From positions 1,612,001-1,676,000 of the forward strand of contig JAGMVK010000004.1 in the NCBI GenBank assembly GCA_020747065.1: a DNA stretch of 64,000 bases, given 5' to 3'. Of the stretch, positions 1 through 11,804 are shown in pieces. The notes below the pieces were generated by a model. The model did no database searches, was not told the origin of the DNA, and saw only the letters and a list, made by a program, of their open reading frames with translations. The DNA comes from Cadophora sp. MPI-SDFR-AT-0126 (Eukaryota > Ascomycota > Leotiomycetes > Helotiales > Ploettnerulaceae). The translations under genes were made by a program, and so were the position numbers. Each line of letters opens with the position of its first letter. The first letter of the stretch is position 1.

Positions 1-2212
1 CGTCTACATCTTTACGGGTGACTACCATGTGAGCCTGGGAGGCATATGGAGTGTCGTAGCTGAGGTAACAAATTACTGTTGGGGTCTACTCGCAGGTTTA
101 CCGACACTCCTGGCCAGACCAGATTCTTGGGTGATCAGCCTTGAACTTGGAAAGCGAGCAGCTCCTCTAGATCCTGAGCTCAGCGTTTGGGATGGTACAG
201 ACCGATTCTGGGCAATTTTTGCGGGCTACACAGCTCTTTGTCTGCTTGGGGCGCTGTACGTCAAGAAAGGATCGCCATTCTCCACGAGTCAAGTCGGGCG
301 TGAGTGGGAAGCCACAATCATCGACCTACTCAACCAAGCAGGAGGTGTCATGAAGGTGATCTTGATCATCAGTATTGAGATGCTGGTATTCCCACTGTAC
401 TGTGGGCTTCTTCTTGATGCTGCTCTCCTCCCCTTGTTCGAGAATACAACCATCATGTCTCGACTTCTTTTCACAATCAAATCCCCCCTTACTTCTATCT
501 TTGTACACTGGTTCGTGGGAACATGTTACATGTTCCACTTTGCTCTCTTTGTCTCGATGTGTCGCAAGATCATGCGGAAAGGAGTATTGTGTAAGTAGAT
601 CCCTACCACCAGTTCTAAATTCTCACTGACCTATGCAGACTTCATCCGTGATCCTGATGATCCGACATTTCATCCTGTACGAGATGTTCTGGAGCGAAAT
701 GTAGCAACACAACTGCGAAAGATCCTCTTTAGTGCCCTAGTGTACGGCGGTCTGGTCGTCGTCTGCTTGGGCGGCGTTGTCTGGGGATTGGCATTTGCAT
801 TCAATGGCGTTCTCCCTATCCACTGGTCATCAAATGAGCCAGTGCTGGAATTTCCGATCGATTTACTTTTCTACAATTTCCTGATGCCTTTAGCAGTCAA
901 ATTCTTCAAGCCTTCGGATGGCTTGCATGCCATGTATAGTTGGTGGTTCCGCCGGTGCGCGAGAATGCTCCGACTCACCTGGTTCATGTTTGATGAGAGG
1001 AAGCTGGATGAAGAGGGTTATATTGTTCGCCGAACCTGGACAGACATCTTCAAAGGCGCTACATCCGACCAGCCGAAAAAGATCAAAACCGATGATGTTG
1101 AGAAGCCATTTATCGAAGACCCAGAAATGAAGGTTTATTTCCGCATGGACGGCCGCTATGTTAGAGCACCTGCATCAGACCAGGTCAGAATACCAAAAGG
1201 TGTAGGGACATTTCTCGAGGTCGACGAGTCGAATGAGCGAATCGACGGCAAGAAGGAACGTGATGGCGTTCATAGCAAGTCATCCACGCACTTCAAGCAG
1301 GTCTACGTCCCCCCTTGGTTTCGGATCCGGATTTTCCTCTTTATCGTCTCTATTTGGCTGTTCGCAGCTGTTACTGGAGTCTCCATTACCATTGTTCCAC
1401 TTGTTCTTGGACGGCATATCTTTGCTAAGATCATACCCGCACATGTCCGCAAGAATGACGTCTACGCTTTTTCAATTGGCATCTACATCCTGGGGTCGGC
1501 CTTGTACGCCATTCTGCATGCCAAGCAGTTCTACTCTTTTATCAAGAGTACGATTAACGTCAATGAGGAGACCCCTCAAAATGTACGTCGCCGTGTGATC
1601 GCGGTTGCTTCTCGAGTTGGACGTATCGCATGGACTTACACGGCATTCCTCTTCATCTTGCCGACTCTCTTTTCCTTCTTAGTCGAGTTCTACCTGATCG
1701 TACCGCTTCACACATATTTCGCAATTGAAGAGCGACACGTCATGCATTTCGTTCAAAGCTGGACTCTGGGTCTGCTTTACGTCAAGCTCACTACGCGGAT
1801 TATTCTTTGGCATGAGGATTCCCGACCAGCTCAATCGCTACGCGCAATCACCCGGAATGGATACTTGGATCCAGATGCGCGCCTGGCAACTCGAAGCTTT
1901 ATCCTTCCCGTTGGGCTCAGCCTCTGTTTTGCATTGGCGTATCCATGGGCATGCGCAACACTAGCAACAATGACTGTCCTTCGAGACCGCCCAGAGAAGC
2001 ATCTCGTGGCTTATAGATACGCATACCCCATGTGCTTCTGTTTCTGCTGCATAGTCTACGCGCTCTACATTCTTCTCAGCTGGATGAAGGACTGGAAAAT
2101 GAAGATCCGAGACGAGGCCTACCTTATGGGCGAACGGCTACACAATTTCGGAGAGAGGAAGTCGAGTGCCAATGGTGTCAGCGTGCCGAATGTGAGGAGG
2201 ATTGAGACTTAA
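1..2212 (+). CDS. SSM4: DOA10/SSM4 (MARCH6/TEB4-type) ER membrane E3 ubiquitin ligase, C-terminal part
   Basis: The gene runs in from the left edge: the reading frame is already open at base 2, so the N-terminus and its RING-CH domain lie outside the window. Two exons are visible, 1-590 and 639-2212, joined by a 48-nt intron (gtaagt...ctatgcag) that reads through as YFIRDPDDPTFHPVRDVLER. That segment is typical of the conserved TEB4/Doa10 region. The remaining ~720 residues are rich in hydrophobic segments (for example around 740-900, 1330-1440, 1620-1720, 1900-1990 and 2010-2080), with a charged loop between 1000 and 1310. Family knowledge: Doa10 is a polytopic ER and inner-nuclear-membrane ligase working with Ubc6/Ubc7 in ER-associated degradation. 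The stop codon is TAA at 2210. I am sure of the family. The number of membrane spans cannot be fixed from this fragment. Confidence 0.88.
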
Positions 2213-3522
2213 CCTCGGGGCATGGATGCATGGCAGTCTGGGCCAATTAGATGAATACATGACTTTACGGCATGGCAATATGGAGGAGATATGAGGCGTT
2301 GGAGGACTTTATACCATGCTTGGCAGTGATTCTTACCTACTTTCATTGTCTTCCTTTGTAAAATTTGTGATTAGAAATTGACCTTGGAACGACCTTGAAC
2401 TTTCCATCGTTGTGATTGAATAATCTTAACGCTTTTTCAAGCAACTACCGCTTCAAGCCGCTTTCTTCATGTTTCGCTTGGTCAACGTGACGTCAAAATG
2501 TCGCAAGTTGTAAGCGAGCTTGATGTTTACTTTGGCGAAACTCAAATAATCTCAAAAAGAAGAGCAAAAACTGAAGACAAGCTGCGAGCGAAATCTTTAC
2601 TTGGTGAAGATCGGTGTGCTCTGGTATATCGCTAAGCGAACATCAATAAAGGGGTTTTTCTTTTCGCTAGATCGATAATTTAGAAACAGAATTCAGCCAA
2701 AAAAAAAAAGTTGGTATTCTCGAGCTGCCGAGTTATTTGGACCGTAGAAAGGAAGGAGGGATTTGAAACTCACTTTTTGTATTTTTGATTTTCTGTTTTC
2801 GATTTCTTGGGAAGAGAGAGAGGGCGGAGTTGAAGGTCTTGGAGGATGGTTTCTTTTTCGGTTTTCATACTTGATTTGTTGTTGTTTTGAACTTGCGCGT
2901 AGAAAATGAACTAGCTAATTAGAAACCAGCCGGCTCTTTTCTTTGCGCCCCATCAACTACATAGTGTGAATGAAAGTGGGCAATGGCGTATCGCTGACTG
3001 TCGTTCGGCCGGCCAAGAAACTGTGAGAGATCACAACCGCCTACCGTCATTCACGCTACCCAATTGGTGGGTTTCAGGTATTGCTCTAGTAGAGCTGTTA
3101 GTTTTCACTTAATTTTTGAAGTGAATGAAATGGTAACATCTCGACAGCTTGTTTAGAGTATATGAATAAAAAATTCGTTATTTAAGGTAGAAGATTACGA
3201 TAGTGAATTCATGCCTGAGCCTGATTGAGAGATGGATGGCGCATTGGAATTGCTTAGCGCAACTTTATTATTGGTAAAGGCTATGATATTCCTTGAATGC
3301 AAGTAGATTGACAGCCGAGGAAGATAATCAGTCGGTTGTAAACATATAGGACTCTAGATGAGATACTTCTAAACCCATATCGAAAGGGTCAATTTACTTA
3401 CCCGGAGAGTAATACTTCAACAGTCTTGGGCGTATTGATCATGAAAATTTGGGAGCCTCATTATTTTAGATTAAGTTTAATTTCGACACCATGTATTTTG
3501 GCCAGTCAGCTTTGCCATAACT
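2213..3522. other. Convergent intergenic region, no gene seen
   Basis: About 1.3 kb between the 3' ends of the DOA10 gene and the carboxylesterase gene. It is AT-rich, with an A-run near 2700 and several short T/A tracts. No ORF here has coding character. The only repeat noticed is the 15-nt copy at 3492-3506, listed separately. It probably holds the two 3' UTRs. Confidence 0.5.
3492..3506. repeat. 15-nt direct repeat with 3654-3668
   Basis: The sequence tgtattttggccagt occurs here, 17 bases past the stop codon of the carboxylesterase gene (minus-strand sense), and again at 3654-3668 inside its last exon, where it encodes part of NWPKY. The match is exact over 15 bases, and the flanks differ. 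Confidence 0.6.
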
Positions 3523-5285
3523 TCATCGTCCATAATCTGTTGCAAGACGATCCATGATGTAGGCGATACCCTCCGCCCTGTAGGTATCGGGCTCCTCGTA
3601 GGCCACATTAGTGACATTTGCATCGAATACGATATTTTTAGGATCATCGAGAGTGTATTTTGGCCAGTTGACACAGCCGGCTACAACAATCAAACATCAG
3701 TCAAGGTCCAGAAGTGGCAGGGAATTGAGCGAAAGGAGAACATTGGGCAAAACATACCACCAGCTGCATTGTTTGGATCGAGGTCAACGATAAAGCTCGC
3801 CCACATCCTCGACATAACCTTAGCCAGCTTTTTATATGATTCAGGCTTTCCTTCGAAAGGATTCGTCGCAACCGCGTTCATATAACCACGGCCGCCCGTG
3901 TTGAAAAAGACAAAAGCGACTTCAGTAAAGTGACCCGATCCAGTCGTGGCGTCAAATCCAGCCGTAAAGACATTGAAGTGGTAAGACCAGGCTGTAGCAT
4001 TATACTCTGCCCATTTCTGAGCCTGGAATCTGCGTGAAGCGTGCTGTCTCAAGTCTCCGATGTAGGACGCTGCGCGTTTCCACTGTACTCCAAGAGCAGC
4101 TTGAGATGGGGGTGGACGGCCAACAAGCGTACTCGGAATTCCGATCTCGGGAATATCTGGATAGAGTGCTGCGATTGTGAGAGCGGTTGCATTGTCCGGG
4201 CCTGCGGATTGAACGAGTTCGAGGAATTCTTCTGTGGTATTGATCCCCTTGGGAGCAAAGGAGGTTCCTTCATCGTGGTTCCGGCCAAGGAGGAACGGGA
4301 CTTTGACGAAGCTTCCGCTTGAAATGAGTTTGGTTGCGGAGTCCTGTAGAAAATCGCCGTCAATCTGAGGCCCCCATGATGCGTTCGCTGTGACGGAGCT
4401 GTTCAGTACATTGCTGAGAACATCTCTGTCGATTGTTCGGAGACATGCCAGAGTGTCGATTGCAGTGCTGCAATTTGTTGCATTGACGATGCCATCGTAA
4501 TTGGGCTGCCACTGCCCCGGAGTCAAATATCGAGTGGATCCAACCGGGCCCCCACTCTCTGCGATTGCTCCTCTGAATAGTCCATCATCACGTCCCCCAT
4601 ATGCAACGAGTTGCATTCCAACTCCGCTCGCGCCGGCACTCTCGCCCCAGATTGTGACTTTCGTCGGGTCGCCTCCAAAAGCAGCAATGTTCTCCTGGAT
4701 CCAATGAAGGGCCAAACGCTGATCTCGAACGCCCATGTTGGCCGAGCCAGCTTCCATAATCTCCTTGCCGAAGAGATATCCCCATGCGTGGAGGCGGTAG
4801 TTGATGCTGACTCCGATGAATGGTGCTTTCGAGTAGACTGACTGCTCGACAATGAAAGATAGGTTATATCTAGGATCGCGACTTCCTCCTTGGGTATTCC
4901 CACCACCGTGAATCCAGACTCCGACAGGCAGGTTCTGAGCACCAGTAGGCCGAATGACATTGAGGGTCAAGCAATCTTCAGAAATGATATTGCCAAGAAC
5001 CCATTGGTCGCTGCCATAGCCCATGCATTCTGGTGAATATTCTGTAGCATTGCGAGTCTCGTTAAAGGTTGTGTTCAATGGCTGTGCTTGACGGAATCGA
5101 AGATCACCAAGAGGTGGCTGAGCAAATGGAATGCCGAGGAAGAAGTCCTGGTTGTAGGTAGAGCTGTGAATACCAGAGTAGGTGCCGTTTAAGACCTTGA
5201 CCGTAGGAGCATCTTGAGCAAACGACACGGTACCAAAGACAAGCACTACGGGCACAAGCTTGAGAAAGGGGGATAACCTGAACAT
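3523..5285 (-). CDS. Secreted type-B carboxylesterase/lipase family protein (alpha/beta hydrolase)
   Basis: Two exons: 3758-5285 and 3523-3680, joined across a 77-nt intron (GTATGT...TTGTAG). The product is 561 aa, normal for fungal type-B carboxylesterases. I chose the ATG at 5285 because it is followed at once by a signal peptide (MFRLSPFLKLVPVVLVFGTV, cleavage after SFA); an in-frame ATG lies 7 codons upstream. Visible family features are GIPFAQPPLGDLRFR near residue 51, the SEDCLTLN signature at 102-109, the oxyanion-hole GGGN near 127, and the nucleophile elbow GESAG with Ser216. An Asp/Glu lies in NHDEGTSF and a His in GSGHFTEV. Several N-x-S/T sites support secretion. It should hydrolyse carboxylic esters outside the cell; the substrate cannot be told. 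The last exon ends in MDRLATDYGR. Confidence 0.87.
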
Positions 5286-6577
5286 TGTGAGACGAGGGTG
5301 GGGCAAGAGGCTAGCCGAGTGGCATCCGATTTGAAGTCAACAAAGAGTTGAGATGAGAAAAGCCATTTCCAAGGGAGAGGAAGTTCAAGTAGTTATATGT
5401 CAAAATTGAAATCTGCTAGGATGATCTTCTCCGCTCTCCACAACTCGCTTCACGGAGCAAGCATCTCCACGATTTAAAATCACTGGCAGTTCCTACCGGC
5501 ATCGGTTCGCCAATCCAGCGAGGTTCAATTGTTTGTCTTGAGTCATGAATTGATAGCAAGTTATCCACTCTTGATCCCAAGACTTTGCAAACCGATGTGT
5601 AGCCATCACAACAACGTCACTTTTTCTCTTGGCATCAGTGAGAAGGCCCGAAAGTCGGCTTGGTATTTGAACAATCCAGCTAAATATCGGGACCGAAGCT
5701 TTCCCGCTTCTAAGCTTCTTTGCGGTCCTGGATGATAAGTGGAACTTTCAACGGAGATTGGATCTTTAACTGACAGCGTGGAGTTGGCGGGGTATGGCGG
5801 GGCTCGGTTCGTGAGTGCGGGGAAAAATATGGCCGAGTAATCAGCGTCATGAAAGAGGCTGGGATCTTCCAGGTTCCTCCCCAACGAGAGTAAAATTTAT
5901 TCTGGAGCGTGACCTTCAAAGAGGAGCTTCATGTCCGCTTTATTGACCTTCGTTACCTGATTTCAATGTCCTGAAAGCATTTCAAGACATTCTATTGTCA
6001 ACATCTCCCTCAATTGCTGAGGGCATTCCATATCATCAACCGTCGATTGGTTCCCATGTCTTCAGATAATTTCAGCACATTCAATTATCAATTTCCTCGG
6101 ACAGTCAACATCACTAATCGTCTTATTCAATGTCTTCGTTTCTTCTCGTCCCATACCGTCTTTCTCTTCTTACTCAGTGTACCACGAAGAACGTGTTCCA
6201 AGAGATGGAGATCGGCCCCTCCCCGCTGCACAAGTGAGTAAACTCTACAAGCTGGCGGAAAGTTGAGATGGCATTCTACGAGAGTGGGGTGACGATTTCT
6301 GCGCAAAAGCATCAAGCGGATGACTATAGCCGTGCCAAGATCTGTCAACTGAATTGACTTTTGAGAAGAGACGATGTTGGTAATGTGGAGTCGCATTTTG
6401 GCTGTGCATATATCACACTTGCAAACTACTGCGCAGGAGGTAAAGAAACGAAGAGTTGAAGCATTTGGAAGTCTTGCTGCTTCTGAATTGTTCAGCTGGC
6501 TCGAATGTGCATAAGCCTCGAAATGGGTATTACCGTATGTACGCCGATGCCTACCTCCCAAACCCATTGCCCGTTCC
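5286..6577. other. Intergenic region: carboxylesterase promoter side and lipase 3' side
   Basis: About 1.3 kb. The part next to 5285 should contain the promoter of the carboxylesterase gene. ORFs on both strands around 5600-6240 lack recognisable domains and convincing starts. I see no repeat or RNA gene. Confidence 0.45.
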
Positions 6578-8436
6578 TCATGACCGTCCCATAACTGCAT
6601 TTGTTGCCAAAATTTCAATGCGCCTTGCATACAGCTTCATCATATGACAGACTGGATCTCCCCATATGACGCCCCTCAGGAGCTCATCCGTTACGATCTG
6701 CGCCACAACACCCTCATTCATGATCTCCACAGTCGGTTTCTTCTTCGTCGACCGATTTTCGTACTTTTCCACGCTCCTCAATAGTACAATCCTGCCGGCA
6801 TTGCTTAGGGTAGCTTCTGGGACTGGCCAGTAAGGCGCTATCTCATTGACTGGGAGGCTCTTCGACTTCTTTGGTGTAGATCTCATTTTATTGAGTGTTA
6901 GGGAACTGGATTGTGCCTTCAGGTTCGAGACCAACGGCTGCAATTTCTGGGGTGTGATTGCGCAAACCTGGCCGGGCGCTGGTGTGGAATACAAGTCCAG
7001 TAAGGAGCGTACATATGCTTTATCTGCTCTTGGGACTGGATCACCTTCATTAACGAAAGATAGGAAGATGGACTTTCGTAAATCTGGGTTGGAGGGTCTT
7101 GAAAGTGGAAGGAGTGAGACAGGCGGAGCTCCGAAACTCACGCAATGGATGCGTTTAAAGCAGCCGGTGAGGATATTAAGTTCAGACTCGGCCTGAGATG
7201 TGGTAGCGAGCATGTGAGAGTAGAGCAGTGAGGCGACTGCTCCGCCTGCTGAATGTCCAGTAATTAGCAGCGAACATTTGGATCTGCTTGGATCTTCTTG
7301 AAGGAGATGCCGGAGTCTGGCTGCCACTGGCTTTACCATCTTCTTCGCAACTGTAAGAAATCCTGCATGGCACAAATTGCCTGGATCATCCTAAAATGGT
7401 CAGTCAAGTGTGGTCACGTGACGGTATTCAGGACTCACAAGAAATCCCTCTGGAGATGCTGGAGCCGAATTGAGGTTCACTGCCCAGTCCATAAATGTTT
7501 GTGTTCCCCTAATAGCGAAGACTATGGTATTCATGTCATCCATAGGCACAGACTTGATAACCATAGCCTTGGTACCTAGCCGCCAGTCGGCATCTAAGTG
7601 TACCTCCTTCTCTTGCCCAGAAGGCTTCGTATATACCCGTTCGGAGTATTGAGCAGCTAAACATAACAGAGGGAAAGTGGACATGTACCTATACTATGTT
7701 ACTATAGTTCTCGGACAGGGCATGAACGGACTTACAGCTTCAGAGGACGCAAGTTTGGCGGAAGCCTTGAATTAGCATAGAGATAGACCTTCGCGAAGTA
7801 ATTGGTACTTGTGAGCGCTGAAGATACCGAATTATTGACCATGCCCTTTGACTTTCCCTTTCCAAGTGCTCGCTCGCTGTATCCAGTTTCCTCTTGTTGT
7901 TGCTGCCACATTGGTTGAGGAGAGGACATGACCGCCAACTCCCTCTCATCTCCACTGAATTGTTCCCCGTCGATAAGCGTGATGATATTGTCGAATTTCG
8001 AGGCGATCAAATCACAAAGGGCCGCGCTTTGATTGAGATACTGCGTCCCCTGCATAAATGGGGTAATACCATTTTGCATGATTTTGGTTCCGCAATCCGC
8101 CCCATTTGATGCTAAGAGATTAGACATCGAAGACAAGTTGAGTTTGCTGATATTTCCACCCGATTTCTGTGGCCTCTGAGGAAGTGGAGGAAGGTGATCC
8201 TGGTGGACCAAGACAGGTTGGTACTGCGGGGGAACTGGGGCAATCAGCCAGCCTTGGGTCTGCGTACGAGGTCCATGGGATGTATGGGGCCGCTGCTCCA
8301 AGTATGTCCAATTCGGTTGATATGGATTCGGCTGCTGTGTTGGTTGTTGGTTCAAGGTCACCGTCGACTGCGGATAAGGTTGAGGAGGTGTCGTCGGCGT
8401 AGTTTTGCCTTTCTTGGATCGACTGAAGATCGCCAT
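6578..8436 (-). CDS. Class 3 (triacylglycerol/sn-1-type) lipase
   Basis: Three exons, 7736-8436, 7439-7688 and 6578-7390, with introns of 47 and 48 nt (GTAAGT and GTGAGT donors). Frames join as LKLYMSTFPLLCLAAQYSER and then EGFLDDPGNLCHAGF, both natural for fungal class 3 lipases. The product is 587 aa. The first ~90 residues are proline/glutamine-rich and probably disordered. The lipase fold covers roughly 230-480. The serine elbow is GHSAGG with Ser364; FAIRGT upstream supplies the usual oxyanion region, and an Asp is available in NEGDPVPRAD. There is no signal peptide (MAIFSRSKKGK start) and no clear membrane span, so an intracellular role such as acylglycerol turnover or autophagic-body/lipid-droplet lipolysis is likelier than secretion. 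That is inference; the family call is firm. Confidence 0.85.
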
Positions 8437-9592
8437 CGCTTAGGCTTGGAAGTTCTGTGATCCTTGCAAAATTGTGGTCCGCCCAGCGGTTGTCAATAAA
8501 GTCTCTTCATCGCAGAACATGCACAGCTCCACGAAGTTGTAGATGAAAGTGTAAATGTAAGTGGGAGGAAGAGAGAAGTGAATCGGGGACTTTTGAGAGG
8601 CCATCGATCGTGGGTTTCATACCTCAAGGGCGAACCTAGCGGGCAGCCTTTGGGTGTGCCCAGGCTTTAACTTTGTGAATGATGTCGTTCGATTCGTCAA
8701 CGACTCCGCCCCGTTTCTATTTACAGGGCCATTTGGACGGGCATCTGCAGGTTTTAAGCGAACAAGAGGCAAATGATGATGAGCTGACTGGCTCGTCAGG
8801 TACATATGCGGGAGCGTGGAAACCTTCTTCTATTCGCACGAGCTGGTTAGAGCTGCATGAAGCTTGTGTGCATGAGACCAATACCGGCCGAGGTTGACCG
8901 ATGCGGCAGAAATGTTGTCTTATTCGGGCGTTCGTACTTTCCACGGAGGCTGCATGAAACTTGTGTTTACCGCCGCTAATTGCTTGGGGGAGAAACAATG
9001 GATTCAAAGTGCCCTGGGGACCATGATAAATCGCGATCATCGTCAAAAATGACGATACTCCAGGGCTGGATATACTTTGCCAATCGGAAGCAATCGTATC
9101 AGCTTCTACTCTGTGCCGATTTTGTTAAATGTTTTCGGACTCAAGATGACACCAAAGAGAAATGCAGAGTACAAATCTCGTAGCTTTTTGAACTTATGCA
9201 TAAGTCATATGTGCCATCGATCCAAAAATCTTGCGGCTTCTGAGATCCTACAGACAAGGCTTCATTTGGTATGTTGTCGTCGCCTCGCTTACAAGACGTT
9301 CCTTTGCGAGTATTCGGAATCATGAAAGGAGTTGCAAGGTGACAGAGCAACATTGCTTGCGCCTCATTGGGAATATTCTTCGTGGTCAAGCTAGCTAATA
9401 AAAAAAAAGTTGCGACTCCCTGTTGGCTGTTTGTTGCAGGAATCTCAGGGATAGTTGGCACATATGTTGACGTAGTGAAATCTTCACTCAGCACGTAATT
9501 CATCGATCGAGTTCAGATCAAAGACAAGATCAATTTTCAACTAAATCTTCTAGAGTTTCACAGACCATGGCTCTGCCCTGTATCATTTGATT
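8437..9592. other. Intergenic region, no gene seen
   Basis: About 1.15 kb between the lipase start and the 3' end of the Gfd2-like gene. Small ORFs (9141-9503 minus, 8717-9046 minus) have no domain or good context. A run of A's lies near 9400. The part near 8437-8620 should be the lipase promoter. Confidence 0.45.
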
Positions 9593-10479
9593 TCAAGAAC
9601 ACCAAGAAACGCCTCCAGATTCCAACAAAGAGCATCTGAACACCCTTGACAACATAGCCTCGTCCCATGATGGTGTCCAATCCCGGTCCTGGCTTCTGAT
9701 ATTTCTTATTTTCTTCTCAGTGACACAATCCCGAGAATTGACTTTCTCCGGGCTCCTATTTGATTTCGGCAGCTCACTATAATTCTCAGGAAACAACGTA
9801 CTTTGACCAGAAACGACGAGATTTCTTGCGATCTTGATTGCGTGCTCAACATTAACTCGCATTTCTTCCTCAATAGGAGGATAGTCCATCCACTTATATG
9901 TCGCGAGCGCCAAAAGGGCTTTTATTATGTAGTTCGCATAGTTGCCAGCACAGCTCAACCAGGCGAACTTGATGTTGAGTGCTTCGAGGATGTCCGTGAA
10001 TGCTGGTCGGCCGACACAGCCGAACACGTCATGTGCGATATCGTAGGTATCCATATCGGCGTCGAAGGACTTTGTAAGGTCTAATCCGAACGCTCGAAGG
10101 ATACGCATACACGGCTTCAGGCTGTGACCAACTAGAGCTACCTTACGGTCATGCGAGTGGAAGGTCGAGATCATACGTGCAAATATGTGGACAGCGTCCC
10201 ATGCATCCGTGGGTCGAGTTTGGCCGAAGTGGAAATCTTGCATTGCCTTTTCGAAGTAGTTTCGCGTGGTGCCGACGAAATTATAGCCATTAACTGCATC
10301 ATTTGCCGATAATTTGGAACACGCTTGATATCTAGGATTTAGATACCGATTTGGAAGTTGTAATCTCCCCAATATCTATTCCGAGAAGCACGTAAGAGAT
10401 CGCTGGTCTTTTTGATGCTCACCTGTGCGGTCTTAGTATTTTGAGACGAACGAAGAATGGAAGGACAATTTACCGACAT
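9593..10479 (-). CDS. Degenerate Gfd2/YDR514C-like RNase H-fold (DEDD exonuclease-type) protein, possibly a pseudogene
   Basis: Proposed exons are 10423-10479 (19 codons, ATG at 10479) and 9593-10375, joined by a 47-nt intron (GTGAGC...AATAG with CTTAC branch), giving 279 aa. The second exon resembles the C-terminal domain of the Gfd2/YDR514C family: VALVGHSL, a DADMDTYDIAHDVFG strand, then the RPAFTDILEALNI...CAGNYANYIIKALLALA helix pair. In active relatives these positions read GHD and HNAGNDA. Here the acidic residues are replaced (GHS, AGNYA), so nuclease activity is not expected. The motif-I-like stretch VLLGIDIGE is encoded just upstream but in a different frame (10393-10364), which hints at frameshift decay. 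Family assignment is from remembered motif pattern. The gene could be an inactive paralogue or a dead copy. Confidence 0.5.
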
Positions 10480-11804
10480 GAATACCCAGTCACCGGAAGA
10501 CTTATTCAAGATATTTGATAGATGAAGCCACTCCTATAGAAAATGGAGGCCTCCCTTTGGTGGTAGCAGAAGGTCTGTATTGATTTGAGACTCCATTGCT
10601 GTGGCCTTGGGTCTATGGCCCGTGTTGGGAGATATCCCCCTCAGGACTGGGCGAGGCATGCTGGCTATCTAATATGGCGGAGGACGGCATTCGTAAATGA
10701 GATGATTACTGGGTTATGTGAAACATTTTGTGTGAAGGAGATGATGACTTATGAAGGGGAATATTGGTAAATGGTCTGACGATTGACATTTGAACTGGTA
10801 CCGAGGCCGCGAAGCGAGCATCAGAAGTCACCCAACCTAAGCTAGCAACCCATTAATGTGCTATTGGAGATAGTCAGACCGGACTATAACAGGTTATTCT
10901 TCAACAATGTCAGCTTTGAAACTACGCAGTGCTGTTTCATTTATGGGAAAGACGAAGCAACTTCCGGTCGAAATGTTTCACAGTGGCTCAACTCTGGAAG
11001 CTTCCTTAATGCTGGTAATGATGCAGAATGTGCCTTGAGAGTAGTCAGTATGCTTGCGCTTGAGAGTATTATTGTACTTGAATGTCCTTATCCAAAGCGG
11101 CGACTTTGCAATCGTAAGTGGCTGCTGAAAAGTCATGGGTAGCATCAATGACAGACCATGACTAGATAAGTACAACAAATACAAACTCTATCTAGGATTT
11201 TTATCGTTTCAATATAGTCCAGACGGCTAGATTGGTGTACGAGAGCAAATTGCTCCTTCACCGATTCCACAACCACGAGAAGAACTTAGCCAAAAGTGCA
11301 AGAAGAAGATCATCTCCAGGAAGCTAAGCAGAGATTCGTGCAGGCAGCTCTTATTCAGAAAGAAATTAACAGCAAGAGAATCACAAAGGCAAGTCCTGCT
11401 GCCGGGTGTAGAGACATGAACCTATCTTCCAAAAGCATGTAAGCTAACACAATCATAGGACCGCAATTGTGGAGCTGGAAAGTAGAGTCTATGTAACAGC
11501 AGTCAAGTGTAAGGCCGTGGATGATAAGCAGAAGCGTCGAATGAACCAGAATGAGCAGAAACTCATTTTCTGTGGGCGTGGGCGTCAATATTTTTGAAGA
11601 AGGCTGGCCTCGCTTCGACCTCCAAAACAATCCTTGTCCCGTCGCGTCACGGTGGATGATCCCACGCGACGGGGAACGCCCACTAACTTCACCTTCACCT
11701 TCAACATTATCGACCGACTCAACACAGCACACCCCAGTATGCGATAATTGCGGGAAGAGGAAACATTGTCTATATTCCGAGGATAACACATATACGACTC
11801 AACA
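10480..11804. other. Intergenic region, no convincing gene
   Basis: About 1.3 kb. ORFs of 60-145 codons on both strands (10858-11142 plus, 11355-11789 minus) show no domain and overlap one another, so I regard them as chance. The end near 11805 should hold the promoter of the triple-motif protein gene. Confidence 0.45.
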
